64,000 nt of DNA from Streptomyces sp. NBC_01723. Its GTDB lineage: Bacteria > Actinomycetota > Actinomycetes > Streptomycetales > Streptomycetaceae. The stretch is taken from positions 2,034,001 to 2,098,000 of the forward strand of contig NZ_CP109171.1 in assembly GCF_036246005.1 (NCBI RefSeq), read 5' to 3'. This document shows, in pieces, positions 9,170-18,637 of the stretch. Positions within the stretch are counted from its first letter, which is position 1. Every line of letters starts with the position of its first letter. Made by a program: the position numbers and the translations under genes. Under the pieces are notes generated by a model, which was given only the letters and a program-made list of their open reading frames with translations, did not search any database and was not told where the DNA came from.

Positions 9170-12100
9170 TTGAATACGCAGCCGCAGTACCGCCAGGTGC
9201 CCGCCCAGGTCGACCTGCCCGCGCTCGAACACGCGGTGCTCGACTTCTGGCGCGAGCAGAAGATCTTCGCCAAGAGCCTGGAGCAGTCCGAGGGCCGCCC
9301 CGAGTGGGTGTTCTACGAGGGCCCGCCCACCGCCAACGGCATGCCCGGCGCCCACCACATCGAGGCGCGCGTCTTCAAGGACGTCTTCCCCCGGTTCCGC
9401 ACCATGCGCGGCTACCACGTGGGCCGCAAGGCCGGCTGGGACTGCCACGGCCTGCCGGTGGAGCTGGCCGTCGAGAAGGAGCTGGGCTTCTCCGGCAAGC
9501 AGGACATCGAGGCGTACGGCATCGCCGAGTTCAACGCCAAGTGCCGCGAGTCGGTGACCCGCCACACCGACGCCTTCGAGGAGCTCACGACCCGCATGGG
9601 TTACTGGGCCGACCTCCAGGACCCGTACCGCACGATGGACCCCGAGTACATCGAGTCCGTCTGGTGGTCGCTGAAGGAGATCTTCAACAAGGGCCTGCTG
9701 GTCCAGGACCACCGCGTCGCCCCCTGGTGCCCCCGCTGCGGCACCGGCCTGTCCGACCACGAGCTGGCGCAGGGCTACGAGACGGTCGTCGACCCGTCCG
9801 TCTACGTCCGCTTCCCGCTCACCTCCGGCCCGCTGGCCGGCGAGGCCGCCCTCCTGGTGTGGACGACCACCCCCTGGACGCTGGTCTCGAACACCGCCGT
9901 GGCCGCTCACCCGGAGGTCACCTACGTCGTCGCGACCAACGGCGACGAGAAGGTCGTCGTCGCCGAGCCCCTGGTCGCCAAGGCCCTCGGCGAGGGCTGG
10001 GAGACCACCGGGCAGTCCTTCACCGGCGCCGACATGGAGCGCTGGACGTACCAGCGCCCCTTCGAGCTGGTCGAGTTCCCGGAGCCGGCGCACTACGTCG
10101 TCAACGCCGACTACGTCACGACCGAGGACGGCACCGGTCTCGTCCACCAGTCCCCCGCCTTCGGTGAGGACGACCTCAAGGTCTGCCGCGCCTACGGCCT
10201 GCCGGTGGTCAACCCGGTCCGCCCCGACGGCACCTTCGAGGAGGACGTCCCACTGGTCGGCGGCGTCTTCTTCAAGAAGGCCGACGAGAAGCTGACCGAG
10301 GACCTGGACACCCGCGGCCTGCTCTTCCGGCACATCCCGTACGAGCACAGCTACCCGCACTGCTGGCGCTGCCACACCGCGCTGCTGTACTACGCGCAGC
10401 CGTCCTGGTACATCCGCACCACGGAGATCAAGGACCGCCTCCTGGAGGAGAACGAGCGGACCAACTGGTTCCCGGACTCCGTCAAGCACGGCCGCTACGG
10501 CGACTGGCTGAACAACAACATCGACTGGGCGCTCTCCCGCAACCGCTACTGGGGCACCCCGCTGCCCATCTGGCGCTGCGAGGACGACCACCTCACCTGC
10601 GTGGGCTCGCGCGCCGAGCTGACCGAGCTGACCGGCACCGACCTGTCCGGCCTCGACCCGCACCGCCCGTACATCGACGACGTCACCTTCGCGTGCCCGC
10701 AGGACGGGTGCGGGAAGGCGGCCACCCGCGTGCCCGAGGTGATCGACGCCTGGTACGACTCGGGTTCCATGCCGTTCGCGCAGTGGGGCTACCCGTACAA
10801 GAACAAGGAACTGTTCGAGTCCCGCTACCCGGCGCAGTTCATCAGCGAGGCCATCGACCAGACCCGCGGCTGGTTCTACACGCTGATGGCGGTCGGCACC
10901 CTGGTCTTCGACAAGTCCTCCTACGAGAACGTCGTCTGCCTCGGCCACATCCTCGCCGAGGACGGCCGCAAGATGTCCAAGCACCTGGGCAACATCCTCC
11001 AGCCGATCCCGCTGATGGACCAGCACGGCGCCGACGCGGTCCGCTGGTTCATGGCGGCCGGCGGCTCCCCCTGGGCGGCCCGCCGGGTCGGCCACGGCAC
11101 GATCCAGGAGGTCGTCCGCAAGACGCTCCTCACCTACTGGAACACGGTCGCCTTCCAGGCCCTGTACGCCCGCACCTCGGGCTGGGCGCCGAGCGAGGCC
11201 GACCCGGCCCCGGCGGACCGCCCGGTCCTGGACCGCTGGCTGCTCTCGGAGCTGCACGCGCTGACCGACCAGGTCACCCAGGCACTGGACGCGTACGACA
11301 CCCAGCGCGCCGGCAAGCTGCTGTCCGCGTTCGTCGACGACCTGTCCAACTGGTACGTCCGCCGCTCCCGCCGCCGCTTCTGGCAGGGCGACAAGGCCGC
11401 GCTGCGCACGCTGCACGAGGTCGTGGAGACGGTGACCAAGCTGATGGCGCCGCTGACCCCGTTCATCACCGAACGGGTCTGGCAGGACCTGGTCGTGTCC
11501 GTCGACCCGAGCGCCCCGGAGTCGGTCCACCTGTCCTCCTGGCCGGAGGCCGACCTCTCGGCGATCGACCCCGAGCTGTCCAGGCAGATGGTCCTGGTCC
11601 GCCGCCTGGTCGAGCTGGGCCGCGCGACCCGCGCCGAGTCGGGCGTCAAGACCCGGCAGCCGCTCAGCCGCGCGCTGATCGCGGGCGCGGGCTTCGACAC
11701 GCTCTCCCCCGAGCTGCACACCCAGATCACGGAGGAGCTGAACGTCGAGTCGCTCGCATCGCTGAGCGAGGTCGGCGGCTCCCTGGTCGACACGACCGCC
11801 AAGGCCAACTTCCGGGCGCTGGGCAAGCGGTTCGGCAAGCGGGTCCAGGACGTGGCGAAGGCCGTCTCGGCGGCGGACGCGGCCGCCCTCTCCCTCGCCC
11901 TGCGCGAGGGCACGGCCTCGGTCGAGGTCGACGGCGAGACCGTCACCCTCGCCCCCGACGAGGTGATCATCACCGAGACGCCCCGCGAGGGCTGGTCGGT
12001 CGCCTCCGACGCGGGTGCGACGGTGGCGCTCGACCTGGAGATCACGGAGGAGCTGCGCCGCGCGGGCCTCGCCCGGGACGCCATCCGCCTGATCCAGGAG

Positions 12101-12316
12101 GCCCGCAAGAACAGCGGCCTCGACGTCGCCGACCGGATCGCCCTGCGCTGGACGGCCACCGACCCGGCGACGATCGCCGCGCTGACCGGCCACTCGGGGC
12201 TGATCGCCGACGAGGTCCTCGCCACGGACTTCGTGCAGGGCGAGGCGGACGACACGTACGGGACGCCGTTCACGGACGAGGGCCTGTCCCTGACGTTCCG
12301 CCTGCGCAAGCAGTAG
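9170..12316 (+). CDS. ileS: Isoleucyl-tRNA synthetase
   Basis: 1048 residues. The start is the TTG at 9170, chosen because GGAGG sits 7 nt upstream and because the frame upstream of it is the T-box RNA. The class I signatures are PPTANGMPGAHH (HIGH-like) and KMSKHLGN (KMSKS). The editing domain lies between them, followed by the anticodon-binding domain WYVRRSRRRFW. The length fits the roughly 1040-residue eukaryote-like IleRS type of high-G+C Gram-positives; this type is often linked to lower mupirocin sensitivity, an inference here. Two strong hairpins follow the stop codon. Confidence 0.97.
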   Translation: MNTQPQYRQVPAQVDLPALEHAVLDFWREQKIFAKSLEQSEGRPEWVFYEGPPTANGMPGAHHIEARVFKDVFPRFRTMRGYHVGRKAGWDCHGLPVELAVEKELGFSGKQDIEAYGIAEFNAKCRESVTRHTDAFEELTTRMGYWADLQDPYRTMDPEYIESVWWSLKEIFNKGLLVQDHRVAPWCPRCGTGLSDHELAQGYETVVDPSVYVRFPLTSGPLAGEAALLVWTTTPWTLVSNTAVAAHPEVTYVVATNGDEKVVVAEPLVAKALGEGWETTGQSFTGADMERWTYQRPFELVEFPEPAHYVVNADYVTTEDGTGLVHQSPAFGEDDLKVCRAYGLPVVNPVRPDGTFEEDVPLVGGVFFKKADEKLTEDLDTRGLLFRHIPYEHSYPHCWRCHTALLYYAQPSWYIRTTEIKDRLLEENERTNWFPDSVKHGRYGDWLNNNIDWALSRNRYWGTPLPIWRCEDDHLTCVGSRAELTELTGTDLSGLDPHRPYIDDVTFACPQDGCGKAATRVPEVIDAWYDSGSMPFAQWGYPYKNKELFESRYPAQFISEAIDQTRGWFYTLMAVGTLVFDKSSYENVVCLGHILAEDGRKMSKHLGNILQPIPLMDQHGADAVRWFMAAGGSPWAARRVGHGTIQEVVRKTLLTYWNTVAFQALYARTSGWAPSEADPAPADRPVLDRWLLSELHALTDQVTQALDAYDTQRAGKLLSAFVDDLSNWYVRRSRRRFWQGDKAALRTLHEVVETVTKLMAPLTPFITERVWQDLVVSVDPSAPESVHLSSWPEADLSAIDPELSRQMVLVRRLVELGRATRAESGVKTRQPLSRALIAGAGFDTLSPELHTQITEELNVESLASLSEVGGSLVDTTAKANFRALGKRFGKRVQDVAKAVSAADAAALSLALREGTASVEVDGETVTLAPDEVIITETPREGWSVASDAGATVALDLEITEELRRAGLARDAIRLIQEARKNSGLDVADRIALRWTATDPATIAALTGHSGLIADEVLATDFVQGEADDTYGTPFTDEGLSLTFRLRKQ

Positions 12317-12324
12317 CAAGGAGA

Positions 12325-12371
12325 ACGACGAGGGCCCGCCTCCCCCTGCCGGGGAGGCGGGCCCTCGTCGT
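12325..12371. terminator. 21-bp perfect hairpin between ileS and divIVA
   Basis: The arms 12325-12345 and 12351-12371 are exact reverse complements with a 5-nt loop. It lies 8 bp after the ileS stop and before the convergent divIVA stop, so it can serve both directions. Confidence 0.85.
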
Positions 12372-12397
12372 CGCACCACTGGAAGGCATCGGGCAAA

Positions 12398-12434
12398 AGG
12401 GCGGGCCCCGGGTCAGAAACCCGGGGCCCGCCCT
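12398..12434. terminator. 16-bp perfect hairpin, second of a tandem pair
   Basis: The arms 12398-12413 and 12419-12434 are exact reverse complements with loop CAGAA. AAAA flanks the left arm, which gives a U-run for minus-strand (divIVA) transcripts, so this is the more likely divIVA terminator. Confidence 0.8.
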
Positions 12435-12486
12435 GAACGCTGCCGACTGCTACGCCGTACTACCTACCGGACGTCGGTGCGCCGGC

Positions 12487-13686
12487 TCAGTTGTCGTCCT
12501 CGTCGATCAGGAACCCGCGCATCGGCGAGGGCGCCTGCCCCATCGGCGACGGGCCCTGCGGCCGTACCGGCGCCATCGGCTGGGTCATCGCCGGCGACAT
12601 CTGCTGCTGGCCGCCGTAGGACGGACCGGACTGGCCCGGCCCACCGCCCATCGACTGGTTGCCGCCGCCGTAGGACGGGGCACTCGCGCCGGCCGGTGCC
12701 ATCGAGGGCGCCGGGGACGGCGGCAGAGAGGCCGTCGCGGGCGTACGCGGCGGGGCGAGCGAGTCGTCCGCCTGGGTCTCCAGCTGACGCAGCTGCGACT
12801 CCAGGTACGACTTCAGTCGCGTCCGGTACTCGCGCTCGAAGCCGCGCAGGTCCTCGACCTTGCGCTCCAGCGTGGCGCGGGCGGACTCCAGGGAGCCCAT
12901 CGCGACGCGGTGCTTCTCCTGCGCGTCCCGCTCCAGGGCGTCCGCCTTGGCACGGGCGTCCCGCTCCAGACCCTCGGCACGCGAACGCGCCTCTCCGACG
13001 ATCTTGTTGGCCTCGGAACGGGCCTCGGCGATCGCCTGGTCGGCGGTCTGCTGGGCCAGCGACAGAACCCGGGCGGCGCTGTCGCCACCGGGGCCGCCCT
13101 GACCGGGCATGCCGGGGCCGCCGGGGCCCTGCGGACCGCCCATGGGGCCGCCCATCGGCCCGGGACCCATCTGACCCTGCATCGGGCCCTGGCCCATCGG
13201 CCCGGGACCCTGACCCATCGGGCCGGGACCCTGCGGGCCACCCTGACCGCCGGGACCGGCGGGCAGCTGCGGGGCACCGCTCGGCAGCTGGGGCGGGCCA
13301 CCCATGGGGCCACCCATCTGCTGCTGCGGCGGGCCCGATATGCCGGCGGGCACCGGAGCGCCGGGACCTCGCATGCCCTGCTGGGGCATACCGCCCTGCT
13401 GCGGCATCCCACCCTGCTGGGGCATGCCGCCCTGCTGCGGTGGGTGCTGCCCGTGCTGCTGGTCCTGCGGGGGTTCCGGAGGCTTGCGCATGTTCTGCTG
13501 GTTCTGCGCGGCCGCACGCGTCGCCGCGGCCAGCTTGGCACGCAGGTCCTCGTTCTCGCGGAGCAGGCGGGTCAGTTCGGCTTCGACCTCATCGAGGAAG
13601 GCATCGACCTCGTCCTCGTCATAGCCTTCTCGGAGGCGGACGGTCGTGAACTGCTTGTTCCGCACGTCCTCGGGGGTCAACGGCAT
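12487..13686 (-). CDS. divIVA: DivIVA polar-growth scaffold protein
   Basis: 399 residues. The N-terminal lipid-binding/coiled domain ([31 protein letters not shown]) is the DivIVA signature. A long Gln/Gly/Pro/Met-rich linker (about residues 75-200) contains three PQQGGM repeats and many GPMGQGP-type units. A second coiled coil spans about 200-310, and the tail is Pro/Gly-rich. In Streptomyces DivIVA marks hyphal tips, directs apical wall growth and is essential. The residue pattern fits membrane-curvature binding and self-assembly. The gene is at the end of the dcw cluster, 55 bp after the YggT gene. Confidence 0.97.
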   Translation of the reverse strand: MPLTPEDVRNKQFTTVRLREGYDEDEVDAFLDEVEAELTRLLRENEDLRAKLAAATRAAAQNQQNMRKPPEPPQDQQHGQHPPQQGGMPQQGGMPQQGGMPQQGMRGPGAPVPAGISGPPQQQMGGPMGGPPQLPSGAPQLPAGPGGQGGPQGPGPMGQGPGPMGQGPMQGQMGPGPMGGPMGGPQGPGGPGMPGQGGPGGDSAARVLSLAQQTADQAIAEARSEANKIVGEARSRAEGLERDARAKADALERDAQEKHRVAMGSLESARATLERKVEDLRGFEREYRTRLKSYLESQLRQLETQADDSLAPPRTPATASLPPSPAPSMAPAGASAPSYGGGNQSMGGGPGQSGPSYGGQQQMSPAMTQPMAPVRPQGPSPMGQAPSPMRGFLIDEDDN

Positions 13687-13741
13687 CTCTTCACCTCAAC
13701 GTTGTCGTCGGCATTCGGCAAGCCCGTATCTCTCTCATCGT

Positions 13742-14026
13742 TCACAGCCGGCTCACGATGTGGATCAGGATGTAGACGATGATCATCAGTACGAAGAAGG
13801 ACAGGTCGAGCGCCACGCCCCCGAGACGCAGCGGCGGGATGAACCGCCGCAGAAGCTTCAACGGTGGATCGGTGACAGTGTAGGTGGCCTCCAGAACGAC
13901 CACCATCGCCTTGCCGGGTTGCCACGAGCGGGCGAACTGGAAGACGTAGTCCATGACCAACCGGAAGATGAGCACGATGAGGAAGCACATCAGCGCGATG
14001 TAGACGACATCCAGGACCACGCTCAT
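13742..14026 (-). CDS. YggT-family membrane protein
   Basis: 94 residues with two hydrophobic segments (about 4-25 and 70-92) separated by a basic loop including DPPLKLLRRFIPPLRLGG, the conserved YggT motif. The gene sits between sepF and divIVA, the conserved actinobacterial and Firmicutes arrangement. Its function is not established; a role near the division or tip machinery is inferred from context. Confidence 0.88.
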   Translation of the reverse strand: MSVVLDVVYIALMCFLIVLIFRLVMDYVFQFARSWQPGKAMVVVLEATYTVTDPPLKLLRRFIPPLRLGGVALDLSFFVLMIIVYILIHIVSRL

Positions 14027-14107
14027 GACTGGTGCTTCCCTCTCCCCTGAACCATCTCTCGGAACCGTCCTCGGATCCGTGCTCTTGCTCTGTACCGGTG
14101 GTGCGTC

Positions 14108-14749
14108 TCAGCTCTGGTTGAAGAACCCGCCCTCTGCGATGCGGGCCTTGTCCTCCGCCGTGACATCGACGTTAGCAGGAGACAGCAGGAACACCTTCTG
14201 CGTCACCCGCTCGATACTGCCGTGAAGACCAAACACCAAACCGGCCGCAAAGTCGACAAGTCGCTTCGCATCTGTGTCATCCATCTCAGTGAGATTCATG
14301 ATCACCGGAGTGCCCTCACGGAAGTGTTCCCCGATGGTACGGGCCTCGTTGTAGGTCCGGGGGTGAAGCGTGGTGATGCGGTAGGGCTCTCGTTCGGACA
14401 CGACCTTGGGCATGATGACCGGTGCGCTCTTTTCCAGGCTTGCGCGTTCTTGTGTGATGGACGCCACGGGCGCGATCCGCGCCGGGCGCCCGGATTCCGC
14501 CGCCAGCGAAGTGGCACGGGGCATCGGCTCGCGCTGCGCGGGCGGTTGCACGACTCGTACCTCTTCGTCCCTTTGGGGCTGATGTGAACCGTGCGACTGG
14601 TGTGCCGGTTCGTGTCGCCGGTGGTCCCGCTCGGGCTCCGGGTCCAGTTCCGGTTCGAAGTCGTCGTCGGGGTCGAACCCCCGGCCGTCGTAACCATCGT
14701 CCTCCACGAGGCCGAGGTAGACCGCCATCTTGCGCATCGCGCCGGCCAT
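14108..14749 (-). CDS. sepF: SepF, membrane anchor for the Z ring
   Basis: 213 residues from the ATG at 14749; the open frame extends 20 residues further but the [14 protein letters not shown] opening is the conserved amphipathic membrane-binding helix. A charged linker (about 20-110) leads to the SepF core (about 125-205, [20 protein letters not shown] and [16 protein letters not shown]). The core dimerises and binds the FtsZ C-terminal peptide. Actinobacteria lack FtsA/ZipA, so SepF is the main FtsZ membrane tether. It is 129 bp downstream of yggS, leaving room for its own promoter. Confidence 0.95.
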   Translation of the reverse strand: MAGAMRKMAVYLGLVEDDGYDGRGFDPDDDFEPELDPEPERDHRRHEPAHQSHGSHQPQRDEEVRVVQPPAQREPMPRATSLAAESGRPARIAPVASITQERASLEKSAPVIMPKVVSEREPYRITTLHPRTYNEARTIGEHFREGTPVIMNLTEMDDTDAKRLVDFAAGLVFGLHGSIERVTQKVFLLSPANVDVTAEDKARIAEGGFFNQS

Positions 14750-14878
14750 GCTCTGAGTCCTCCGCTCTGTGGTGGATCGGCTGACGACTGCCAAGTGCCT
14801 GCGATCCACGAGGTCGTTGCGTCCGCCTTTCGGCGGTAATGACCATATTTTCTACTGTGGTCCGACTTCTTGGCGACG

Positions 14879-15598
14879 TTACCCGAGCCTGGGGCGGACT
14901 CCGAGTACCGCAGTGCCGACGCGTACATGTGTCGCTCCGGCGGCCACGGCCTGTTCGAGGTCCGCACTCATGCCTGCGGAGACCATGTTCGCAGCCGGAT
15001 GGGCTCGGCGCACGCAGGTCGACAAATCCATGAGGCGCTCGAACGCCGCCTGTTGGCGTCCCGCGTACTCGCCGGTGAGGGGGGCCACCGTCATCAGCCC
15101 GTCGAGCCGCAGCCCCTCGGCCCCCGCGACGAGGTCGGACAACTCCTCGACCCCTGCGGGCGAGACGCCTCCGCGCTCCCCGCGCTCGCTCTCCCCCGCG
15201 TCGAGCGCCACCTGGAGGAGGCAGCCCACCTCGCGACCGGCCCGCACGGCCTCCTTCGACAGGGCCGTGACGAGCCGGGCCCGGTCGATGGACTGCACCA
15301 CATCCGCGTACCCGACCACGGAACGCACCTTGTTGGTCTGCAACTGGCCGACGAAATGCCAGGAAAGCGGCAGATCCGCACAGGAGGCGGCCTTCGGTGC
15401 CGCGTCCTGGTCGCGGTTCTCGGCGACGTGCCGCACACCGAGTCCGGAGAGAATGCGCACATCGTCCGCCGGATAGGTCTTGGTGACCACGATGAGGGTG
15501 ACCTCGTCGCGGGGGCGGCCGGCGGCCGCGCAGGCGGCGCTGATGCGCTCCTCCACCTTCGCCAGGTTGGCGGCGATTTCGTGCTTACGGTCCGTCAT
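14879..15598 (-). CDS. YggS-family pyridoxal-phosphate homeostasis protein
   Basis: 239 residues with the fold type III PLP-barrel sequence: the PLP lysine in IVVTKTYPADD, then HFVGQLQTNK, and phosphate-binding residues near the C-terminus (VSAGMSADLEQAVAAGATHVRVG). YggS/PROSC proteins bind PLP without a known catalytic reaction and balance free PLP. The gene is 6 bp after pgeF, within the ftsZ-pgeF-yggS-sepF run typical of Gram-positive division clusters. Confidence 0.93.
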   Translation of the reverse strand: MTDRKHEIAANLAKVEERISAACAAAGRPRDEVTLIVVTKTYPADDVRILSGLGVRHVAENRDQDAAPKAASCADLPLSWHFVGQLQTNKVRSVVGYADVVQSIDRARLVTALSKEAVRAGREVGCLLQVALDAGESERGERGGVSPAGVEELSDLVAGAEGLRLDGLMTVAPLTGEYAGRQQAAFERLMDLSTCVRRAHPAANMVSAGMSADLEQAVAAGATHVRVGTAVLGVRPRLG

Positions 15599-15604
15599 GC
15601 CCCA

Positions 15605-16333
15605 TCAGTCCAGCCAGACATAGCTCGCGAGCCGCCCGGTGGTGCGGTCGCGTCGGTACGAGAAGTGGTCCCGCGACTCCCGGGTGCACACCGGCGACCC
15701 CACCAGGTCGCGCACCCCGAGCCGTTCGAGCTGCGCGTGCACGCCCGCGGCCACGTCGACCGCCGGGGTGCCCCAGCTCGTCTCGGCGTGCGCGGCCGGC
15801 TCGGCGGCGGCCACCTCGGCCCGCATCTCCTCGGGTACCTCGTAGCACAGGCCGCACACGGCGGGTCCGGTGCGGGCGACGACCCGGGCGGGGTCCGCGC
15901 CGAGTCCGGCCATGGCCCGTACGGCCGCGGGGACGACCCCGGCGACCAGGCCGGGCCGGCCCGCGTGGGCCGCGGCGGCCACACCGGCGACCGGGTCGGC
16001 GAGCAGGACGGGCACGCAGTCGGCGGTGAGGACGGCGAGGGCGAGACCGCGTTCGGCGGTGACGACCGCGTCGACCCGCGGGACCGGGCCCTCGCCCCAG
16101 GGACCGTCGACGACGGCGACGTCGGCGCCGTGCACCTGGTTCATCCAGACCACCCGGTCCGGGTCCACGCCCAGCGACTTGGCGGCCAGCTCCCGGTTGG
16201 CCGTGACGGCGCCGGGGTCGTCGCCGACCGCGCCGCCGAGATTGAGCTCCTCGTACGGAACGGCGCTCACTCCGCCCCACCGGTCGGTGAAGCCGAAGTG
16301 CGCGCCGTCCACGGTGTCGCGCTGTCCTATCAC
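15605..16333 (-). CDS. pgeF: YfiH/PgeF-family multicopper-like (laccase domain) protein
   Basis: 242 residues from a GTG start that overlaps the ftsZ stop by 4 bp (GTGA). Metal-site elements are [12 protein letters not shown] and [10 protein letters not shown] with the final HFSYRRD region. The family has been described both as a peptidoglycan-editing factor (E. coli PgeF, which prevents L-Ser misincorporation in muropeptides) and as a purine nucleoside phosphorylase/adenosine deaminase. Coupling to ftsZ fits a wall-related role but does not decide between them. Confidence 0.88.
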   Translation of the reverse strand: MIGQRDTVDGAHFGFTDRWGGVSAVPYEELNLGGAVGDDPGAVTANRELAAKSLGVDPDRVVWMNQVHGADVAVVDGPWGEGPVPRVDAVVTAERGLALAVLTADCVPVLLADPVAGVAAAAHAGRPGLVAGVVPAAVRAMAGLGADPARVVARTGPAVCGLCYEVPEEMRAEVAAAEPAAHAETSWGTPAVDVAAGVHAQLERLGVRDLVGSPVCTRESRDHFSYRRDRTTGRLASYVWLD

Positions 16334-17532
16334 TTCAGGAAGTCCGGCACGTCCAGTTCCTCGGCCGCGCTGTCCGAGTAGGTCCGCGACGGCGGGACCG
16401 GCGGCGGGGAGACCTGCGGCAGGTCGGCGACCGGCTCGGGCGCGGGCGCCTGCTCCGGCTCCTCCTTCGGCTTGACGCTGCCGAGCGAGCCGAAGGACGG
16501 ACGGCTGTCGGTCTGCCGTGCCGGGGTGGGCTCCTCGCGCTTGGCCGAGGAGGAGCCGAGGACGTTGTCCCGCTTGGACGGCGGCTGGCCCCCGTCGAAG
16601 CCGGCCGCGATCACGGTGACCCGCACCTCGTCGCCGAGCGCGTCGTCGATGACCGCGCCGAAGATGATGTTGGCCTCGGGGTGGGCGGCCTCACTGACCA
16701 GCTGGGCGGCCTCGTTGATCTCGAACAGGCCGAGGTCCGAGCCGCCGGAGATGGAGAGCAGCACACCGCGGGCGCCGTCGATGGACGCCTCCAGGAGCGG
16801 CGAGGAGATCGCCATCTCGGCGGCGGCCACCGCGCGGTCGTCGCCGCGGGCCGAGCCGATGCCCATGAGGGCGGAGCCGGCCTCGGACATGACCGACTTG
16901 ACGTCGGCGAAGTCCAGGTTGATCAGGCCGGGCGTGGTGATCAGGTCGGTGATGCCCTGCACACCGGAGAGCAGCACCTGGTCGGCGGACTTGAAGGCGT
17001 CGAGCACGCTGACCTGGCGGTCCGAGATGGACAGCAGCCGGTCGTTGGGGATGACGATGAGGGTGTCGACCTCTTCGCGGAGTTCGGCGATGCCGTCTTC
17101 GGCCTGGTTGGCCCGGCGCCGTCCCTCGAAGGTGAAGGGGCGGGTGACCACGCCGATGGTGAGGGCGCCCAGCGAGCGGGCGATGTTGGCCACGACGGGC
17201 GCGCCGCCGGTGCCGGTGCCGCCGCCTTCTCCGGCTGTCACGAAGACCATGTCGGCCCCCTTGAGGACCTCCTCGATCTCCTCGCGGTGGTCCTCGGCGG
17301 CCTTGCGGCCGACGGCCGGGTTGGCTCCGGCGCCGAGTCCGCGGGTGAGTTCGCGGCCGACGTCGAGCTTGACGTCGGCGTCGCTCATCAACAGCGCCTG
17401 CGCGTCGGTGTTGATGGCGATGAACTCGACGCCCTTGAGACCGACCTCGATCATCCGGTTGATGGCATTGACACCACCGCCGCCGACACCGATGACTTTG
17501 ATGACTGCGAGGTAGTTCTGCGGTGCTGCCAC
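16330..17532 (-). CDS. ftsZ: Cell division GTPase FtsZ
   Basis: 400 residues from a GTG start. The tubulin-type GTP-binding motif GGGTGTGG, the T7 loop [10 protein letters not shown] and the N-terminal [15 protein letters not shown] are intact. A variable Pro/Glu-rich linker (about 320-385) precedes the C-terminal binding peptide ELDVPDFLK, the SepF/FtsW docking site. It polymerises into vegetative cross-wall rings and sporulation ladders. A 288-bp gap upstream separates it from ftsQ and holds promoters. The 3' end is coupled to pgeF. Confidence 0.98.
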   Translation of the reverse strand: MAAPQNYLAVIKVIGVGGGGVNAINRMIEVGLKGVEFIAINTDAQALLMSDADVKLDVGRELTRGLGAGANPAVGRKAAEDHREEIEEVLKGADMVFVTAGEGGGTGTGGAPVVANIARSLGALTIGVVTRPFTFEGRRRANQAEDGIAELREEVDTLIVIPNDRLLSISDRQVSVLDAFKSADQVLLSGVQGITDLITTPGLINLDFADVKSVMSEAGSALMGIGSARGDDRAVAAAEMAISSPLLEASIDGARGVLLSISGGSDLGLFEINEAAQLVSEAAHPEANIIFGAVIDDALGDEVRVTVIAAGFDGGQPPSKRDNVLGSSSAKREEPTPARQTDSRPSFGSLGSVKPKEEPEQAPAPEPVADLPQVSPPPVPPSRTYSDSAAEELDVPDFLK

Positions 17533-17820
17533 GTCGAAGGCCTCTCGCCTCGAGTTACGTGTCGCCCGGTCACCGAAGCACTGATGCCCCCGCGACCCGA
17601 CGACTGATGCCGATTGGGACGGTCCGTAGTGCCGACCCGAACCCTAACGCTGAAGTTTAGGGTTACCAGTGTGTCTGTTCCTTGGAGTCTTCTGAACAGG
17701 ACACTAAGTCGACAAGTGGCGCACGTTCAACGAACACGCCGAACCTCCCGTTTTTCTTTTCACCCTATGTGATCAGCCGTAGCGCTGCCCAGCCAGGGTG
17801 CTGGCCTGCACGGATACCCG
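17533..17820 (-). promoter_or_regulatory. ftsZ upstream regulatory region
   Basis: In S. coelicolor ftsZ has several promoters here, one of them sporulation-induced (established). Visible in the sequence are a candidate -10 TAGGGT read on the minus strand (17762-17767), a perfect AACCCTAA-N9-TTAGGGTT inverted repeat (17640-17664), and two GACAC WhiA-type motifs in opposite orientation (17671-17675 and 17700-17704). I cannot assign the individual transcription starts. Confidence 0.75.
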
Positions 17821-18615
17821 TCAACTCGCCGATGACGCGGGGGCGGTGGGAACACTCACGTCGAAGTGCCGCGCCTTGGGCGTCGCTTTCATCAGCGCGG
17901 TGAGCGCACGGGCTTTGTCCGTACCCTGTTCGCCGCTCCCCCACGCCACGGTCCGCTCGCCGCTCAACTCCACTGAGATGTCGTCGTAGGAACGGACCTC
18001 GACGCGGCGTGCGTCCCGGGCGACCGCGGCCGGGAGGCGGCCAGCCACCCGTACCGCCTCCCGCACCAGACGGTCGTCGTCGAAGCGACGCAGACTCGCC
18101 CCGGCCGAGCCGGAACGGTCGGGCTCCAATTCCAGTGCCGGCACGCCTTTGGGGGCCCGGGAAACCGTGGCGAATCGGACGCCTTCATCGTCCACTTCCA
18201 CGAAGTTTTTACCCTTTTGGACAATCAGAACCGGGGTGCGCTCCGTCACTTTCAGTCCGATTCCGTGCGGCCAGGAACGCTCGACGTCGACCTCGTCAAT
18301 GCGGGGCAATTTCCGGCGCAGTCGCGCCTCGACCGCCTCGGTGTCGATGGAGACCAGGGGTTCACCGACGGGCACGTCGGCGGCCTCGCGCACCTGCGCG
18401 GGGGTGAGGACCCGCGTTCCGGAGACGGACACGCCGTCCACGCGAGTCCAGTTCGAGCCGTAGAGCACCCAGACGGTGCCGCCCGCGACAAGGGCGAGAG
18501 AGACGGCCGTGATGATGATCGTACGAAGGCGGGGCGGGCCGAACCGGCGCGCGCGGGGCGGGCCGGACGACTCCTGCTGGCGTTCCCCGCGCTCGGCGGT
18601 GGTCGGTCCGGCCAC
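17821..18615 (-). CDS. ftsQ: Division protein FtsQ/DivIB
   Basis: 264 residues from a GTG start. A short basic cytoplasmic part precedes one membrane segment (about residues 32-53). The POTRA domain follows (VDGVSVSGTRVLTPAQV...), then the FtsQ beta domain with RSWPHGIGLKVTERTPV. It bridges the FtsL-DivIC complex and the septal synthase on the outer face of the membrane. In Streptomyces it is dispensable for growth but needed for efficient sporulation septa. It lies 22 bp after murG. Confidence 0.95.
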   Translation of the reverse strand: MAGPTTAERGERQQESSGPPRARRFGPPRLRTIIITAVSLALVAGGTVWVLYGSNWTRVDGVSVSGTRVLTPAQVREAADVPVGEPLVSIDTEAVEARLRRKLPRIDEVDVERSWPHGIGLKVTERTPVLIVQKGKNFVEVDDEGVRFATVSRAPKGVPALELEPDRSGSAGASLRRFDDDRLVREAVRVAGRLPAAVARDARRVEVRSYDDISVELSGERTVAWGSGEQGTDKARALTALMKATPKARHFDVSVPTAPASSAS

Positions 18616-18637
18616 GCTCCCTGCCTTCCGTCAGTCC

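Noticed and set aside
13377..13445. Short tandem repeats as a possible CRISPR or VNTR non-coding array
   Set aside because: They are coding repeats (PQQGGM) inside divIVA.
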